Shown here in pieces: positions 1-8,612 of a stretch of 64,000 nucleotides of DNA. How positions within the stretch are numbered: position 1 is the first letter of the stretch; the number at the start of each line of letters is the position of its first letter. The notes beneath the pieces were generated by a model, which was not told the DNA's origin, made no database searches, and saw only the letters and a program-made list of their open reading frames with translations. A program made the position numbers and the translations under genes. The stretch is from NCBI GenBank assembly GCA_018806915.1, contig JAGKQI010000030.1, positions 32,501 through 96,500 on the forward strand, given 5' to 3'. The stretch comes from Phytophthora colocasiae. Taxonomy: Eukaryota > Oomycota > Peronosporomycetes > Peronosporales > Peronosporaceae.

Positions 1-790
1 TGGAGGTGATGGAAGGTGACGGAGCGCAGAGCATGTTGCATATGCTGCATTAGTGTCGTACTTAAGCGGAGCGCTTCCTGGGCGTGTATGGAGGTGTCCA
101 TGGTGTCCATGTTTCCTGGGCGTGTATGTGCGTGTGTCCTGTCCCATGTTCCGGCCGGGTGTGGCTGTGCAAGCCGAAAATGGACACCTTGGGCTATTGC
201 ATTGTTGTGTGTCCGCGTACGCGTCAATATGGAGCGGGGGCGCTATCTGCACGGCTGGCAGTGAAGGTGTCGGCCGCCCCCCGACCTGTAGCAGTTAGTA
301 TGTACTAGTAGAGGGTCGCTGGTGGCCTCTCATTCGTCTGTGTGTGCCACACCACCCCCTTTTGTCTGTGCATGCCTGCATGCTTTTTCCATACTTAGAT
401 GAAGAGAAAAGCGCGTACCGTAGTGCGTCGGTTGATGGCTACTGACTGACTCACTCTTTTATTCTTTACTCACTCTTTTATTTGCACAGTGAAGTAGACA
501 CTTGTAGACGCTCTCACATGCTTGTAATAGTCTCCCTAGCCCTACGTCCACCTCCGTCCACCTCTTTACCCTCACTCACTCTTTCACTGCCTTACTCACT
601 TTGTTTGTTAGCCAGATCGCGAGTTACCCTGTAACTTTCCGCCTGTACCCTTAAACTTACCCAACTTGTCCGCTCTATTACAGCTGTCCCCTAGCCCTAT
701 GTCCACATGTGTCCACGTGGATGTGTCGAGACATATTGTAAGATGTTGTGTGAGTGATCAGCACAAGTAGGGGTGGCGCACATGTCCCGG
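1..790. other. no gene recognised
   Basis: Low-complexity sequence with short imperfect repeats, for example the phrase cctgggcgtgtatg at about 79 and 115, and related CTAGCCCTA(C/T)GTCCAC phrases near 538 and 694. Short open frames exist but none has a recognisable domain. It could be decayed intergenic spacer next to the 5S gene; that is inference only. Confidence 0.5.
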
Positions 791-908
791 TGTAGACGGC
801 CATCTTAGGCTGAGAACACCATATCCCGTTCGCTCTGTGAAGTTAAGCAGCCTCAAGCTCGGGTAGTACTCGGGTGGGTGACCACCGGGAAGTCCGGGTG
901 CTGTCTAC
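791..908 (+). rRNA. 5S ribosomal RNA gene
   Basis: The sequence starts TGTAGACGGCCATCTTAGGC and ends GGGTGCTGTCTAC, so the two ends pair as helix I of 5S rRNA. The body has the conserved GAAGTTAAGCAGCCTC and GTAGTACTCGGGTGGGTGACC blocks. Length is about 118 nt, as expected. A TTTT run at 909-912 follows at once and would serve as the RNA polymerase III terminator. It stands alone here rather than in a tandem array. It could be functional or a dispersed copy; the folding residues look intact, but a few bases differ from what I would expect of a consensus. Confidence 0.9.
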
Positions 909-912
909 TTTT
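909..912 (+). terminator. Pol III T-run after 5S
   Basis: Four T residues directly after the 3' end of the 5S rRNA coding sequence, the usual RNA polymerase III stop signal. Confidence 0.6.
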
Positions 913-1655
913 GCCTGCCACAGCTTTGGCAGTTCTTCTTTTTACAAGCCGAGACTTGGCATGCGTCTTGGGGACACCTTGGCAGACATAGCCGTGCACG
1001 TTTCACCCCCTCCGGGGACGTTCCTCCCTCCTATCCTGTCATACTTCATATATGCCGGAACGCAGTTGGTTGGTTTGTGAAGACACCCCGACGGGTACGT
1101 GTCGATCTCGAGGTTGGGATGGGGGTTTGTGGACATGGGGAATCCAACTAGCTGGGGTAGAAAAGATCCAGACTAACAGAACCCTCTCGAATCTGTTACC
1201 CGCACAGAACGTCCATGTTGCGGGGGCAAATCGTGGAACCCAGCCGGTCCAGACAGTGCACTAGACGTAGTTTCACCTGCTCTTTCACGTGATCACCTTG
1301 GATTTGGACCCACGTCTATGTAAACCCTCCAAATCTGATAAAACACAAATGCACGTAACTCCGCCCCCAGATGGGGTCCAGAGATGATCCAGGTGGATAT
1401 CTATAGGTTTTCGGGTACGGGGAATCCGATTATGAAGGTGACATAGACGTGCGAGCCGTACTTTTTATGAAAATATCGACCATCGAAATCACAAAATCGA
1501 AAGGTACCCCAAGGTGCAGAATTTCATGGCGAGTCGAATGGTCGCGGTCGCATCTTTGTACGACCTCTACATTTTTATATATTCACGTATTAAATTTAAG
1601 AGGTATCTACTTATCATACCAATCCACCTCGATAGTCCTACCCTATGTAAAATCG
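913..1655. other. no gene recognised
   Basis: No RNA gene, domain-bearing frame or clear repeat seen. A phrase CTCTTTCACGTG at about 1281 recurs at 2280 and 2640 in the repeat array to the right, so the right half may be its diverged edge. Confidence 0.4.
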
Positions 1656-2870
1656 CCCGGGGAACACGCTCGTCAAGTCAGATTTTGTCTATCTTCAAGT
1701 CCCTTGGCTGTAGAGCAAATTCTAAAATGTATCCATTTCAGAAAAACCCCGCTACTGCAAAACGAGTTGTCCAAATAATTTTTCCCAAAGTGCTACGATA
1801 TGCAGCATTTGAAGACGAATCCGATGGGCGTGGTCCCAGCTCACGGTTCCCTCTCAAACTTAATATATAAAGTTTCAAGAGTATATCAATTTTCAAAGTT
1901 GACATATGGCGATGTCGAAACAAGTGTCAGATAGGAAATCACACGGGGAACACGCCTGTCAAGTCAGATTATGGAATTTGTTACCCTTCCCGGTCAAAAG
2001 TGAATTTGAAAATGAGGCGAAAACGTAAAAAGGCTCCTAGCACAAAAACGGGTTAGAAACCGACCTTGGCTAGTATGGAGAAAAATGTTCCCCGCGTGAT
2101 TTCACGTCTAGCCTTTGCGTGGGAGCAACGCGGATCGCAGTATTCCGGCCTCTAGAGGCCAAAACATGCGTTTTTGGGGTGTTCGGACCGGCTCTGAAAA
2201 CGCATGTTTCGATCTCTACAGGAAAGGGAAGCCGAACGATGTCGTGTCAAACCCGGTGGACTAGGGGCCAAAATCGACGCTCTTTCACGTGGTGAAGTCA
2301 GATTGAGCCCAATCTCAAATCCCTTGGCTACAGCTCGATTTTCTTGAAAAGTGCACTTTTCACAAATGGCCCGTTTACGCAAAATCGGCTTAGACACCGA
2401 AGGTCGTTTGTATGGAGAAAAATGTTCCCCGCGCGATTCCGCATCTAGCCTTTGCGTGGGAGCAACGCGGATCGCAGTATTCCGGCCTCTAGAGGCCAAA
2501 AACATGCGTTTTTGCGAAAATCGCGAAAACCCGCGATTTCGGCCAAAAATGGCCATTTTCACGTATATTCGCCCCTCTGTAGGCCAGAGGACCCAGACGA
2601 CGTTTGGTCAAAAAGGTCCTACTAGAGGTAACTTTTTGCGCTCTTTCACGTGGTGAAGTCAGATTGAGCCCGATTTCAAATCCCTTGGCTACAGCACGAT
2701 TTTTAGGCGAAAAAAACAGAAAAACGGCGTTTTCTCGAAAACGGCTTAGACAACAGCATTCGCTTGTATGGAGAAAAATGTTCCCCGTGCGATTCCCTAT
2801 TGATATAGACAAAATCCCGGGCAAAATAATTCGTTTTGGGCTTTGAGAGCCGATTTGGAGTAGGCAACTA
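1656..2870. repeat. degenerate ~350-bp tandem repeat array
   Basis: Blocks recur in the same order. TATGGAGAAAAATGTTCCCC occurs at about 2073, 2418 and 2767. CTCTTTCACGTGGTGAAG occurs at about 2280 and 2640, and its relative GTCAAGTCAGATT occurs near 1673 and 1957. A block of about 110 bp ending in the palindrome GGCCTCTAGAGGCC is nearly identical at about 2080-2180 and 2420-2520. Period is roughly 340-360 bp and the units diverge towards the left. Open frames crossing the units change with the repeat and show no domain, so I treat this as non-coding repeat DNA. Confidence 0.6.
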
Positions 2871-3690
2871 GTGCCGCGTAACAAACTTTTGTCGCCACTC
2901 AAGGTTTCAAAAAGGGTCCCCGGCGGAACAAAGTCATACTTCCAGAACGATCTAGCTCAATCTGAAAGTTGCACCGGGTGCGCCATCATGAAAAACCTAA
3001 ACTGTAAAAGGAATTCCGAGATTTTATATTTCCCTTCGAGATATTCCTAAAAATATAAATTTTCAGAAATTCGGTACATAAAAGTCTAAAAATAGAAAAA
3101 AGTTACAACATCTGTCTTTTCTCAACCTGACCCCTAGGGGTATTGTCGCGCGCTCTTTCGAATGAGCTATGTCCCGAAAGCTAGTTCCAAGTTTCAGTAT
3201 ACAAAACTTCTCAAAAGAGTGTTGTAAACTCGTAGTTTTACGTTGCCACCGCGGGGGATGGATAGAGCATCGAAAATAAAGGTCAGTTTGCATTGAGCAG
3301 AAATTACGTCTCTCCCTATGGGCCGTGCTAGAGGCGAAATTCGTTAAAAACATATGTTTCTTTAAAAACATCTGTCGGTGGTTTGGGGTTCTATAAATAA
3401 CGCACTTATAAATGACGGTTTCACACTTGACGTAATTTATGGGCCAGCGTGACGGTTTCATTTCTTATTTAAAACGGCTAGATTCTAAATAAGATTTCTA
3501 AATAAGACGATTTAGAACCGTTACAGTGTAACGGCCGTTACGCCCAAAATTTCTAAAGATATTTTTAGAAATTCTTAAGAAAAACTATTTACAAGCTAAA
3601 AATAGCAGCCTGTGCTAGGACTACGCTGCGCCGTTTATTTTTGGAATAATAGCGGTTCGGGACGGTTACATGAAGTGACAAATTGGTAAG
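2871..3690. other. no gene recognised, AT-rich
   Basis: AT-rich sequence containing short duplicated words such as GATTTCTAAATAAGA near 3490. No gene or RNA recognised. A minus-strand open frame at 3063-3461 has no domain and odd composition and is not called. Confidence 0.4.
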
Positions 3691-3697
3691 TCAGTGC

Positions 3698-3880
3698 AGA
3701 TTTGGAAACGGCGTGAGGGTTTCTAAGTTTGTGTTGGTTTGTCGGTTGGTTGGTGATTCTCGATGACTTTGTGAAACGGCGTGGGGGTTTCTGGGGTTGT
3801 TGGGGGTTATTGATTGTTTGTTGCTCGGCATGACTTTGTGAAACGGCGTGGGGGTTTCTGGGGTTGTGTTGGGTGATTAA
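3698..3880. repeat. ~68-bp direct repeat, three copies
   Basis: The core AAACGGCGTG(A/G)GGGTTTCT occurs at about 3708, 3775 and 3841. The second and third copies share about 45 bases (ATGACTTTGTGAAACGGCGT and onwards) at a spacing of 68 bp; the first is more diverged. Confidence 0.7.
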
Positions 3881-3892
3881 CTGTTGCTTCGG

Positions 3893-4000
3893 ACGACGAC
3901 GATGGATGGCTATGGACGACGATGGATGGCGATGGACGGCGATGGACAGCGATGGACGGCGATGGACGGCGATGGACGGCGATGGACAGCGATGGACCAG
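3893..4000. repeat. 10-bp minisatellite GATGGACGGC
   Basis: About ten head-to-tail copies of a 10-bp unit GATGGA(C/T)(G/A)GC. The array is open in several frames on both strands, which creates spurious Ser/His/Pro or Asp/Gly/Trp proteins. Confidence 0.85.
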
Positions 4001-4758
4001 CAGCGGCTTCGGACGACAGCGGGACGGCGTGATGAAGATTTCCGGTTTCCTGGAACGGTAAGTGCCCACTCAAAAGGTACTATTTTGCTTAGTCAGTATA
4101 TATATATGCATAGATATAGGTAGAACATGTAAGCTGGTAATTAGTGGTTTTTTGCATTGGTCTTTAAGAAAATAGTTGTGCTATTTTCGAGACAAGTGCT
4201 AAAGACAAAAAATAGTGCGCTTGTACTGCTCCGGGGTAACCTGGTGCGGTTTTGCGTGCGAGCAGTAAGTGGGACTGTGTTCGTATGCGTTGCATAAGAA
4301 TCTGTTTCGTTTGATGCATTGTGCGTTGCACTGAGTGCTTTGTGCTGATGCGACTCGGGTCTGCTGAGTGATGCGTGTGTGCGAGGGGTAGTTCCCCGAG
4401 TGCATGTGTGTTGTTTGGCGGCGAAGAGATGCTGACGTTGCGAGGTGTTTCAACAACGCTCTGTCGGAACTGGCGCGAAGGAGCGCTGCGGTTGGTTGTG
4501 CAGTTTGCATGTGGCTTTCGGGCTGTGTGTGTCTGTGCGGTGCCTTCTGCGGTGCGTTTTGTGTTGGATATTTCCGGTGGAAAGCTTTCATTTTCGGGTA
4601 GAACCGGACTTGATCTGGGGCGTGTATGCGGTGTGCTGAGGGGTTTCGACTCCGAAGTGTGCTGCGTCGTGCTCTACCAATCGCTTCTTGTCGCGTCTTC
4701 GGGCGTGGCTGTTGAAGTGAGGATCGTATTTGTCTTTCTGTGCAAAAAGGTTCTCGGA
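4001..4758. other. no gene recognised, GT-rich
   Basis: Contains a short (TA) run near 4100 and GT-rich sequence. A 128-codon frame at 4375-4761 is Cys/Val-rich without any domain and ends at the 18S fragment; not called a gene. Confidence 0.4.
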
Positions 4759-4852
4759 TAAATAAATAACAATGCTCTGGCTCTTCGAGTCGGGCAATTG
4801 GAATGAGAACAATTTAAATCCCTTAACGAGGATCAATTGGAGGGCAAGTCTG
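4759..4852 (+). rRNA. 18S rRNA fragment, part 1 (pseudogene)
   Basis: Matches the universally conserved stretch of small-subunit rRNA just before the 530 loop: AATAAATAACAATGC, then GCAATTGGAATGAGAACAAT, then ATCAATTGGAGGGCAAGTCT. Homology begins abruptly at about 4759 and stops at 4852-4854, exactly where 18S should continue into GCCAGCAGCCGCGG. That continuation is found at 15351 on the opposite strand. Only about 95 nt are present, so it cannot give a ribosomal RNA. It is the left half of an 18S fragment interrupted by a LINE. Confidence 0.88.
4838..4852. repeat. LINE target-site duplication, copy 1
   Basis: TGGAGGGCAAGTCTG, 15 bp of 18S rRNA sequence. The same 15 bp occur inverted at 15351-15365, at the other end of the LINE. 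Confidence 0.8.
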
Positions 4853-5190
4853 GTTTAAAACATTTCATTATACTGTTTTAAACTTAATAAATAGATGTAG
4901 TATAGTGTAGTATAGGGTAATTCGTAATAAATTTTCGTGACGCGGAGGCGAGTTGCCATGCGGCACTCGACAACAACGTCAACAATGACGAAGAGGAACA
5001 AGATGATGAAGACAAACAAGCAGCGTAGACCAGTAAAAACGTAGGAGTAGGTAGCAGTAGCGGAATAGCCGCAGTAGCAAGTTTAACCATTCCATAACTT
5101 CGAGATAATAGCATTTCCCGTTTTCCAGTAAAATCCAGACTTGTGCCCAATTCAAAGTAATGCTGTTCAACGTATGACCATGGGATGCGT

Positions 5191-5510
5191 AAACCCGGTT
5201 GTGCACCGTCATCCCAGTTGCATTGGTACTGTTGTGTCAAACTTTCAGGTCAATTGAATCACAATTGACAAGGGGGGAAGTTTGAAATCAAACATTTTCC
5301 AAAGTGTAGTCATTCCCCAGTATAGCGCTCGGTTTAATAGCGTACCACCCTGTGATCTTCCTTGCAATGCTGTGCCAAAACCCGTTTGTGCATCGTGATC
5401 CCAGTTGTGTTTGTACATTTCTGTCGAATTTCCAGGTTGATTGAGTCCCAATTGACTAAGGAGGAACGTTGTAAAAGAACAGTTTGCCAAAGTGTAGCCA
5501 TTTCCAAGTA
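5191..5510. repeat. ~187-bp direct repeat in LINE 3' UTR
   Basis: Two diverged copies. The first runs from AACCCGGTTGTGCACCGT (5191) to CCAAAGTGTAGTCATTCCCC (about 5298). The second runs from AACCCGTTTGTGCATCGTG (5379) to CCAAAGTGTAGCCATTTCC (about 5489). Both contain ATCCCAGTTG and CAATTGAC blocks in the same order. Confidence 0.65.
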
Positions 5511-5573
5511 CGTGATTCCGACCCGTACTGAAACCTCGGACGAATTTTACCATCAAAACCCTGATGTGCAAAG

Positions 5574-6261
5574 TCATTGCACGTGCAATGGCGTGGCGAT
5601 CCAAAGGTTAGAACGGGTGTATCTATAGTGGGCCTCTGGGGGACGTCGTGGAAGATTTGTATCCAGTTTCGGCAGTACTAACTGCGTCAGCCGACTCAGT
5701 TTGGGGCATGTCGATGTGGATTCGATGCGTCGCAGGTGTAGTTTTGCGTACGATACCGCACGCGAGCGAACGTACATTGCTGATGTCTGCACGTGTTGGA
5801 AGATGCGATGGTTGCGGTGGATCCAGGTTGGGTACAATCCGGATGCACGGAGTACATGAAAAACAGTCAGCAAATTTTGGTGGCCGAAAGCATTCAAGCT
5901 CGCCTGTGTGAATTGGAGGTCAAGTAGATAGACCACGTTTTTCCACTCCACAGGTCGTTGTAAGAGGTCAGCGATGCAATTGAAGAGGTTACTCCAAAGC
6001 TCGGTCACCACCACGCAGTCCCAAAACAGGTGCTTAACTGTTTCTGTCTCGGGACAGCCGTGAGGGCAGTTGATGTCATCTGTGTGAAAGCGGTATTTCC
6101 GCCTCACCTTTAGTCCATTGTGTTGCAATCGAAACTTGAGGTCACACAAAATAGGAAGGGCCAGCGTTAATTCCGTTCTCCACATGTTATTCCACACTGG
6201 TTCGATCAAAATGTCCAAAGCCTGGTTGGGTTGCGTCGGAATTGTCGGCAGAGAATGGAGT
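5574..6261 (-). pseudogene. LINE ORF2 C-terminus, zf-RVT domain
   Basis: About 229 codons. They include the reverse-transcriptase-associated zinc-binding domain found at the C-terminus of many LINE ORF2 proteins: the run WRTELTLALPILCDLKFRL is followed by Cys-x3-Cys-x7-His-x4-Cys (CPHGCPETETVKHLFWDC). The upstream codons up to 6335 come from the Gypsy A LTR and are not LINE. Joining this piece to the LINE at 21103, with the 5-bp duplication counted once, keeps the frame (…YRIL then HSLPT…). This shows it is the missing C-terminus of that ORF2. It has no start codon of its own and is non-functional in its present position. Confidence 0.85.
6257..6261. repeat. target-site duplication at left of Gypsy A
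   Basis: GGAGT. It does not match the base pairs at A's other end (TACCT at 14149), but is the reverse complement of ACTCC at 21099-21103 beside Gypsy B. Confidence 0.85.
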
Positions 6262-6673
6262 TGCAGCGGGGCTGCGTAGGTGTGCACGACACAGAGGAAG
6301 TTTAGCTGACTCGTAGAGTCCTGCTTGCACGGCACTAGCCTTCGGTTCTATACAAGAACCAAGTAGTCCACTAAATACGGGACTCACACAATCAGTGTCC
6401 CTATAATAAAGGAACTAACACTAATTATGTAAAATGCAAACTGATTTTTATTGACTTTATTGCCCTAATCCTGAATGTAACGGATTTAGTATCTAGCATA
6501 CTAAATCCTAAATAAATGCAATGTGTGGCTCTGAGCTAACTGCCAGCAACTGGCTACATATGTGACGTGTGAGAAACACTATGTGTAGTACACAGATCTG
6601 TGACTTGTGACCTGGATGGTGTATGCCACACCAACTGTAGCCAAGGCGCACAGCGCCGTGTAACCCCGTTACA
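6262..6673 (-). repeat. Gypsy A 3' LTR
   Basis: 412 bp, bounded by TG and CA. It shares with the B 3' LTR a 17-bp segment (GAACTAACACTAATTAT) that both 5' LTRs lack. It carries private substitutions near 6570 and 6626. A CTC in place of CCC at about 6386 and a TTT in place of TTTT near 6300 are also shared with the B 3' LTR. Confidence 0.9.
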
Positions 6674-8612
6674 CCCTCCCCCACCAAACTGTAGATACGG
6701 AGTATCTACAACTGCAGACATAACTGCCTTGTCAAGGCCTGTCACCGGCAACTTTCCGATAAAAGAAATCTCTCAACGAGAGTGCGCGTGTGCGCTGGCT
6801 CAACGAGCACATTCTCCAAGTCGCCCCAGCGAGCCAACCGCTCCTGAGGTGTCCCGTGTCCAGGCGCCTACGCCTCAGCGCCTCAGCGCTTCCCGGACTG
6901 AGCCCTCGACTCCCCTCACGCTCTCCGTATCGGAGTATTTCGCGGCGTCTCGCCTTCGCTACGGAGCGATGTTCAAGGCTAGCCCGACTTCAAGTGGTAG
7001 CGGTGGCTCACCGTTCGAGTACACGACAGCGTCGCCGACGTGCGACCCACGTCGCTCTCCTACGGAGGAAGGCGAAGTCGAAGTGGACTACGAGGAGTCC
7101 GAACAGGGCGATGCCCATGCGTCTCCTGCTCCTGCGAGCTCTCGGACGACCCGATCTGAGCTGCGCTCTCCACGTGATCCGCGTCGATACTCAATTCCTC
7201 GGCAGCTGCGCCAGCCCAATCCGTTCCCGGAGGGACCATCGAGCCTCGTGCTCAACGCGTTGCGCAACGCACCACCACTTCCTGCTCGCGATGAGCCAGA
7301 GTCGCTCAGGAGCGTCGAAGACGCGATCACCAACCCTCTGGATGAGGCGCAGGAGGCTTCTATGAGCGGTGCTCCAGAGTCACGTCGGCCGGTCCAACGG
7401 GACATCGTGGGGGCTTCGTCGCGACGCGACTACGGCTTCGAGCCTCGTGACCCTGCCGAGCAGGTGAAATAGTTGATGGCCCAGCCAAACCTGCATGGTT
7501 ACACCATAGGCGGACCTCCTCGTACGGTGGCTGAAACTCAGCAGCGGCAGGGGCTCCATGAGCGTTTCTTGACCCCGCAGATGTGCACACTCGCCGAGTA
7601 TCGGCAACGCTTAGATAAGCAACGACGACGGGAGTCTGTGCCTCAGATGAGGACTTATCCACTCCTGCTCCAAACCGGAGAGACCACCCGGGACTACATG
7701 GTCCATGTGGCCACCTGGGCCGAGGCTTCACGGAAGCTCGCGTCGTTTGACCGGCTCATGGAGAGCTGCGCCGAGGTGGACGTCCGCCTCGCTCGAGGTC
7801 TACTCGTCCAGTACGCGAAGATACGCGTGCGGCCTGGCCGCTTTCCTCGCCACACAACGGCAGTGGCTCCCGCCTCTCGGACCACCCTCCCTGCTTCGCA
7901 GGACGCTCCTTCAGTCTCCGAGGGAGACTCGCTGGCTGTGCCAGCCACGGACCAGAGCCTGAGCTCGGCTGCTAGTCCGTCAGCTTCTCACACTAGTGGT
8001 GAGAAGCGGCTGTCGACCGAGTGGTCGACCTCGAGCCCTTCGGGCGCCTCCGATCTTCGCGATCAAAAGTGTCCACGACGTCAGGGCAGTCCTGCCTCAG
8101 GGGCCCTTCAAACTCCCACGAGTTTTGGGAATGAAGATACCCACGCCACTTCACCAGATACTGGTTTTGACTACGATGGCGACGCCGCGCCATCAGGCGT
8201 TCCACGTGGTAGTGGGGAGTCCCCTGCTCATCGAGCAACGGCGGAGGAGGCCGATTCGCTGCGGAACGCCGTACTCGATGAGTGTGACGAGCGCTATCTG
8301 TCGCATCGCGCGTGGTACCAACTCGATCACTCGATCGGTACTCTCCAGAGTCAGACTCAGTCCCTTCAAGGGAACGTCGAGAGTGTTTGGCACTCGCATG
8401 CCCGTCTCGCCCACGACATGGAGGAGATCGAGAGCCGAATGGCTTGGCTCGAAGGGCCTCAGTCCCTGACCGCTCGCTTGCATCAGCAGGTGCTTCAGCT
8501 CGCGGAGCTGCGGGGTCAGGTGGCATTGCTGCTGCAGATGACGCAGCCTGGGCGCGGAACGTCGGCGCCAGCGCCTCCGCGTTCACCCCCGCGGGGTCCC
8601 GATATGGCTTAA
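6600..8612 (+). CDS. long antisense ORF of Gypsy A, one in-frame TAG
   Basis: A frame on the strand opposite to gag-pol, open from inside the 3' LTR (ATG at 6600) to 8612 apart from one TAG at 7470-7472. It gives 290 plus 379 codons. It crosses the 1.3-kb region between the pol stop and the LTR, which has no sense coding capacity, and then overlaps the pol chromodomain end. The protein is Ser/Pro/Arg-rich with an acidic patch (YEESEQGD). Its second part has predicted helical heptads near the end (…LHQQVLQLAELRGQVALLL). No family recognised. The same frame and the same TAG occur in Gypsy B, where the second part is cut short by another TAG. It could be a real accessory protein expressed from an LTR antisense promoter, or an open frame produced by composition. 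Confidence 0.4.
6674..6685 (-). promoter_or_regulatory. Gypsy A polypurine tract
   Basis: On the minus strand GGTGGGGGAGGG lies directly against the 3' LTR, the usual plus-strand primer position. Confidence 0.75.
7983..8007. repeat. hairpin over the pol stop codon of Gypsy A
   Basis: GCTTCTCAC and GTGAGAAGC form a perfect 9-bp stem. The 7-nt loop contains the pol stop codon (minus strand, 7993-7995). The equivalent hairpin in B is at 27248-27272. Confidence 0.6.

Larger units (their letters stand above)
4853..6261 (-). mobile_element. LINE (non-LTR retrotransposon), 3' part
   Basis: The 3' end of a LINE whose 5' part lies at 15366-21103 on the other strand. It comprises the end of ORF2 (5574-6261) and about 720 bp of 3' untranslated sequence reaching the 18S fragment. 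The minus strand runs from the LINE end straight into 18S sequence with no long poly(A). The break at 6261 is the insertion point of Gypsy A. The coding frame continues across A and across the inversion breakpoint into the RT half. Confidence 0.85.

Noticed and set aside
16..308. Three overlapping short open frames at the left edge
   Set aside because: Cys/Val-rich, three frames open at once, no domain; repetitive low-complexity DNA.
2152..2902. Open frames on both strands inside the ~350-bp repeats
   Set aside because: They repeat with the array and lack any domain or consistent frame.
3063..3461. 132-codon minus-strand frame
   Set aside because: AT-rich sequence, no domain, no matching neighbour.
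3893..4000. Possible CRISPR array
   Set aside because: Head-to-tail repeats without spacers in a eukaryotic genome.
3635..4123. His/Ser/Pro or Asp/Gly/Trp repeat proteins
   Set aside because: Produced by translating the 10-bp minisatellite in several frames.
4375..4761. 128-codon plus-strand frame
   Set aside because: No domain, odd composition, ends in the 18S fragment.
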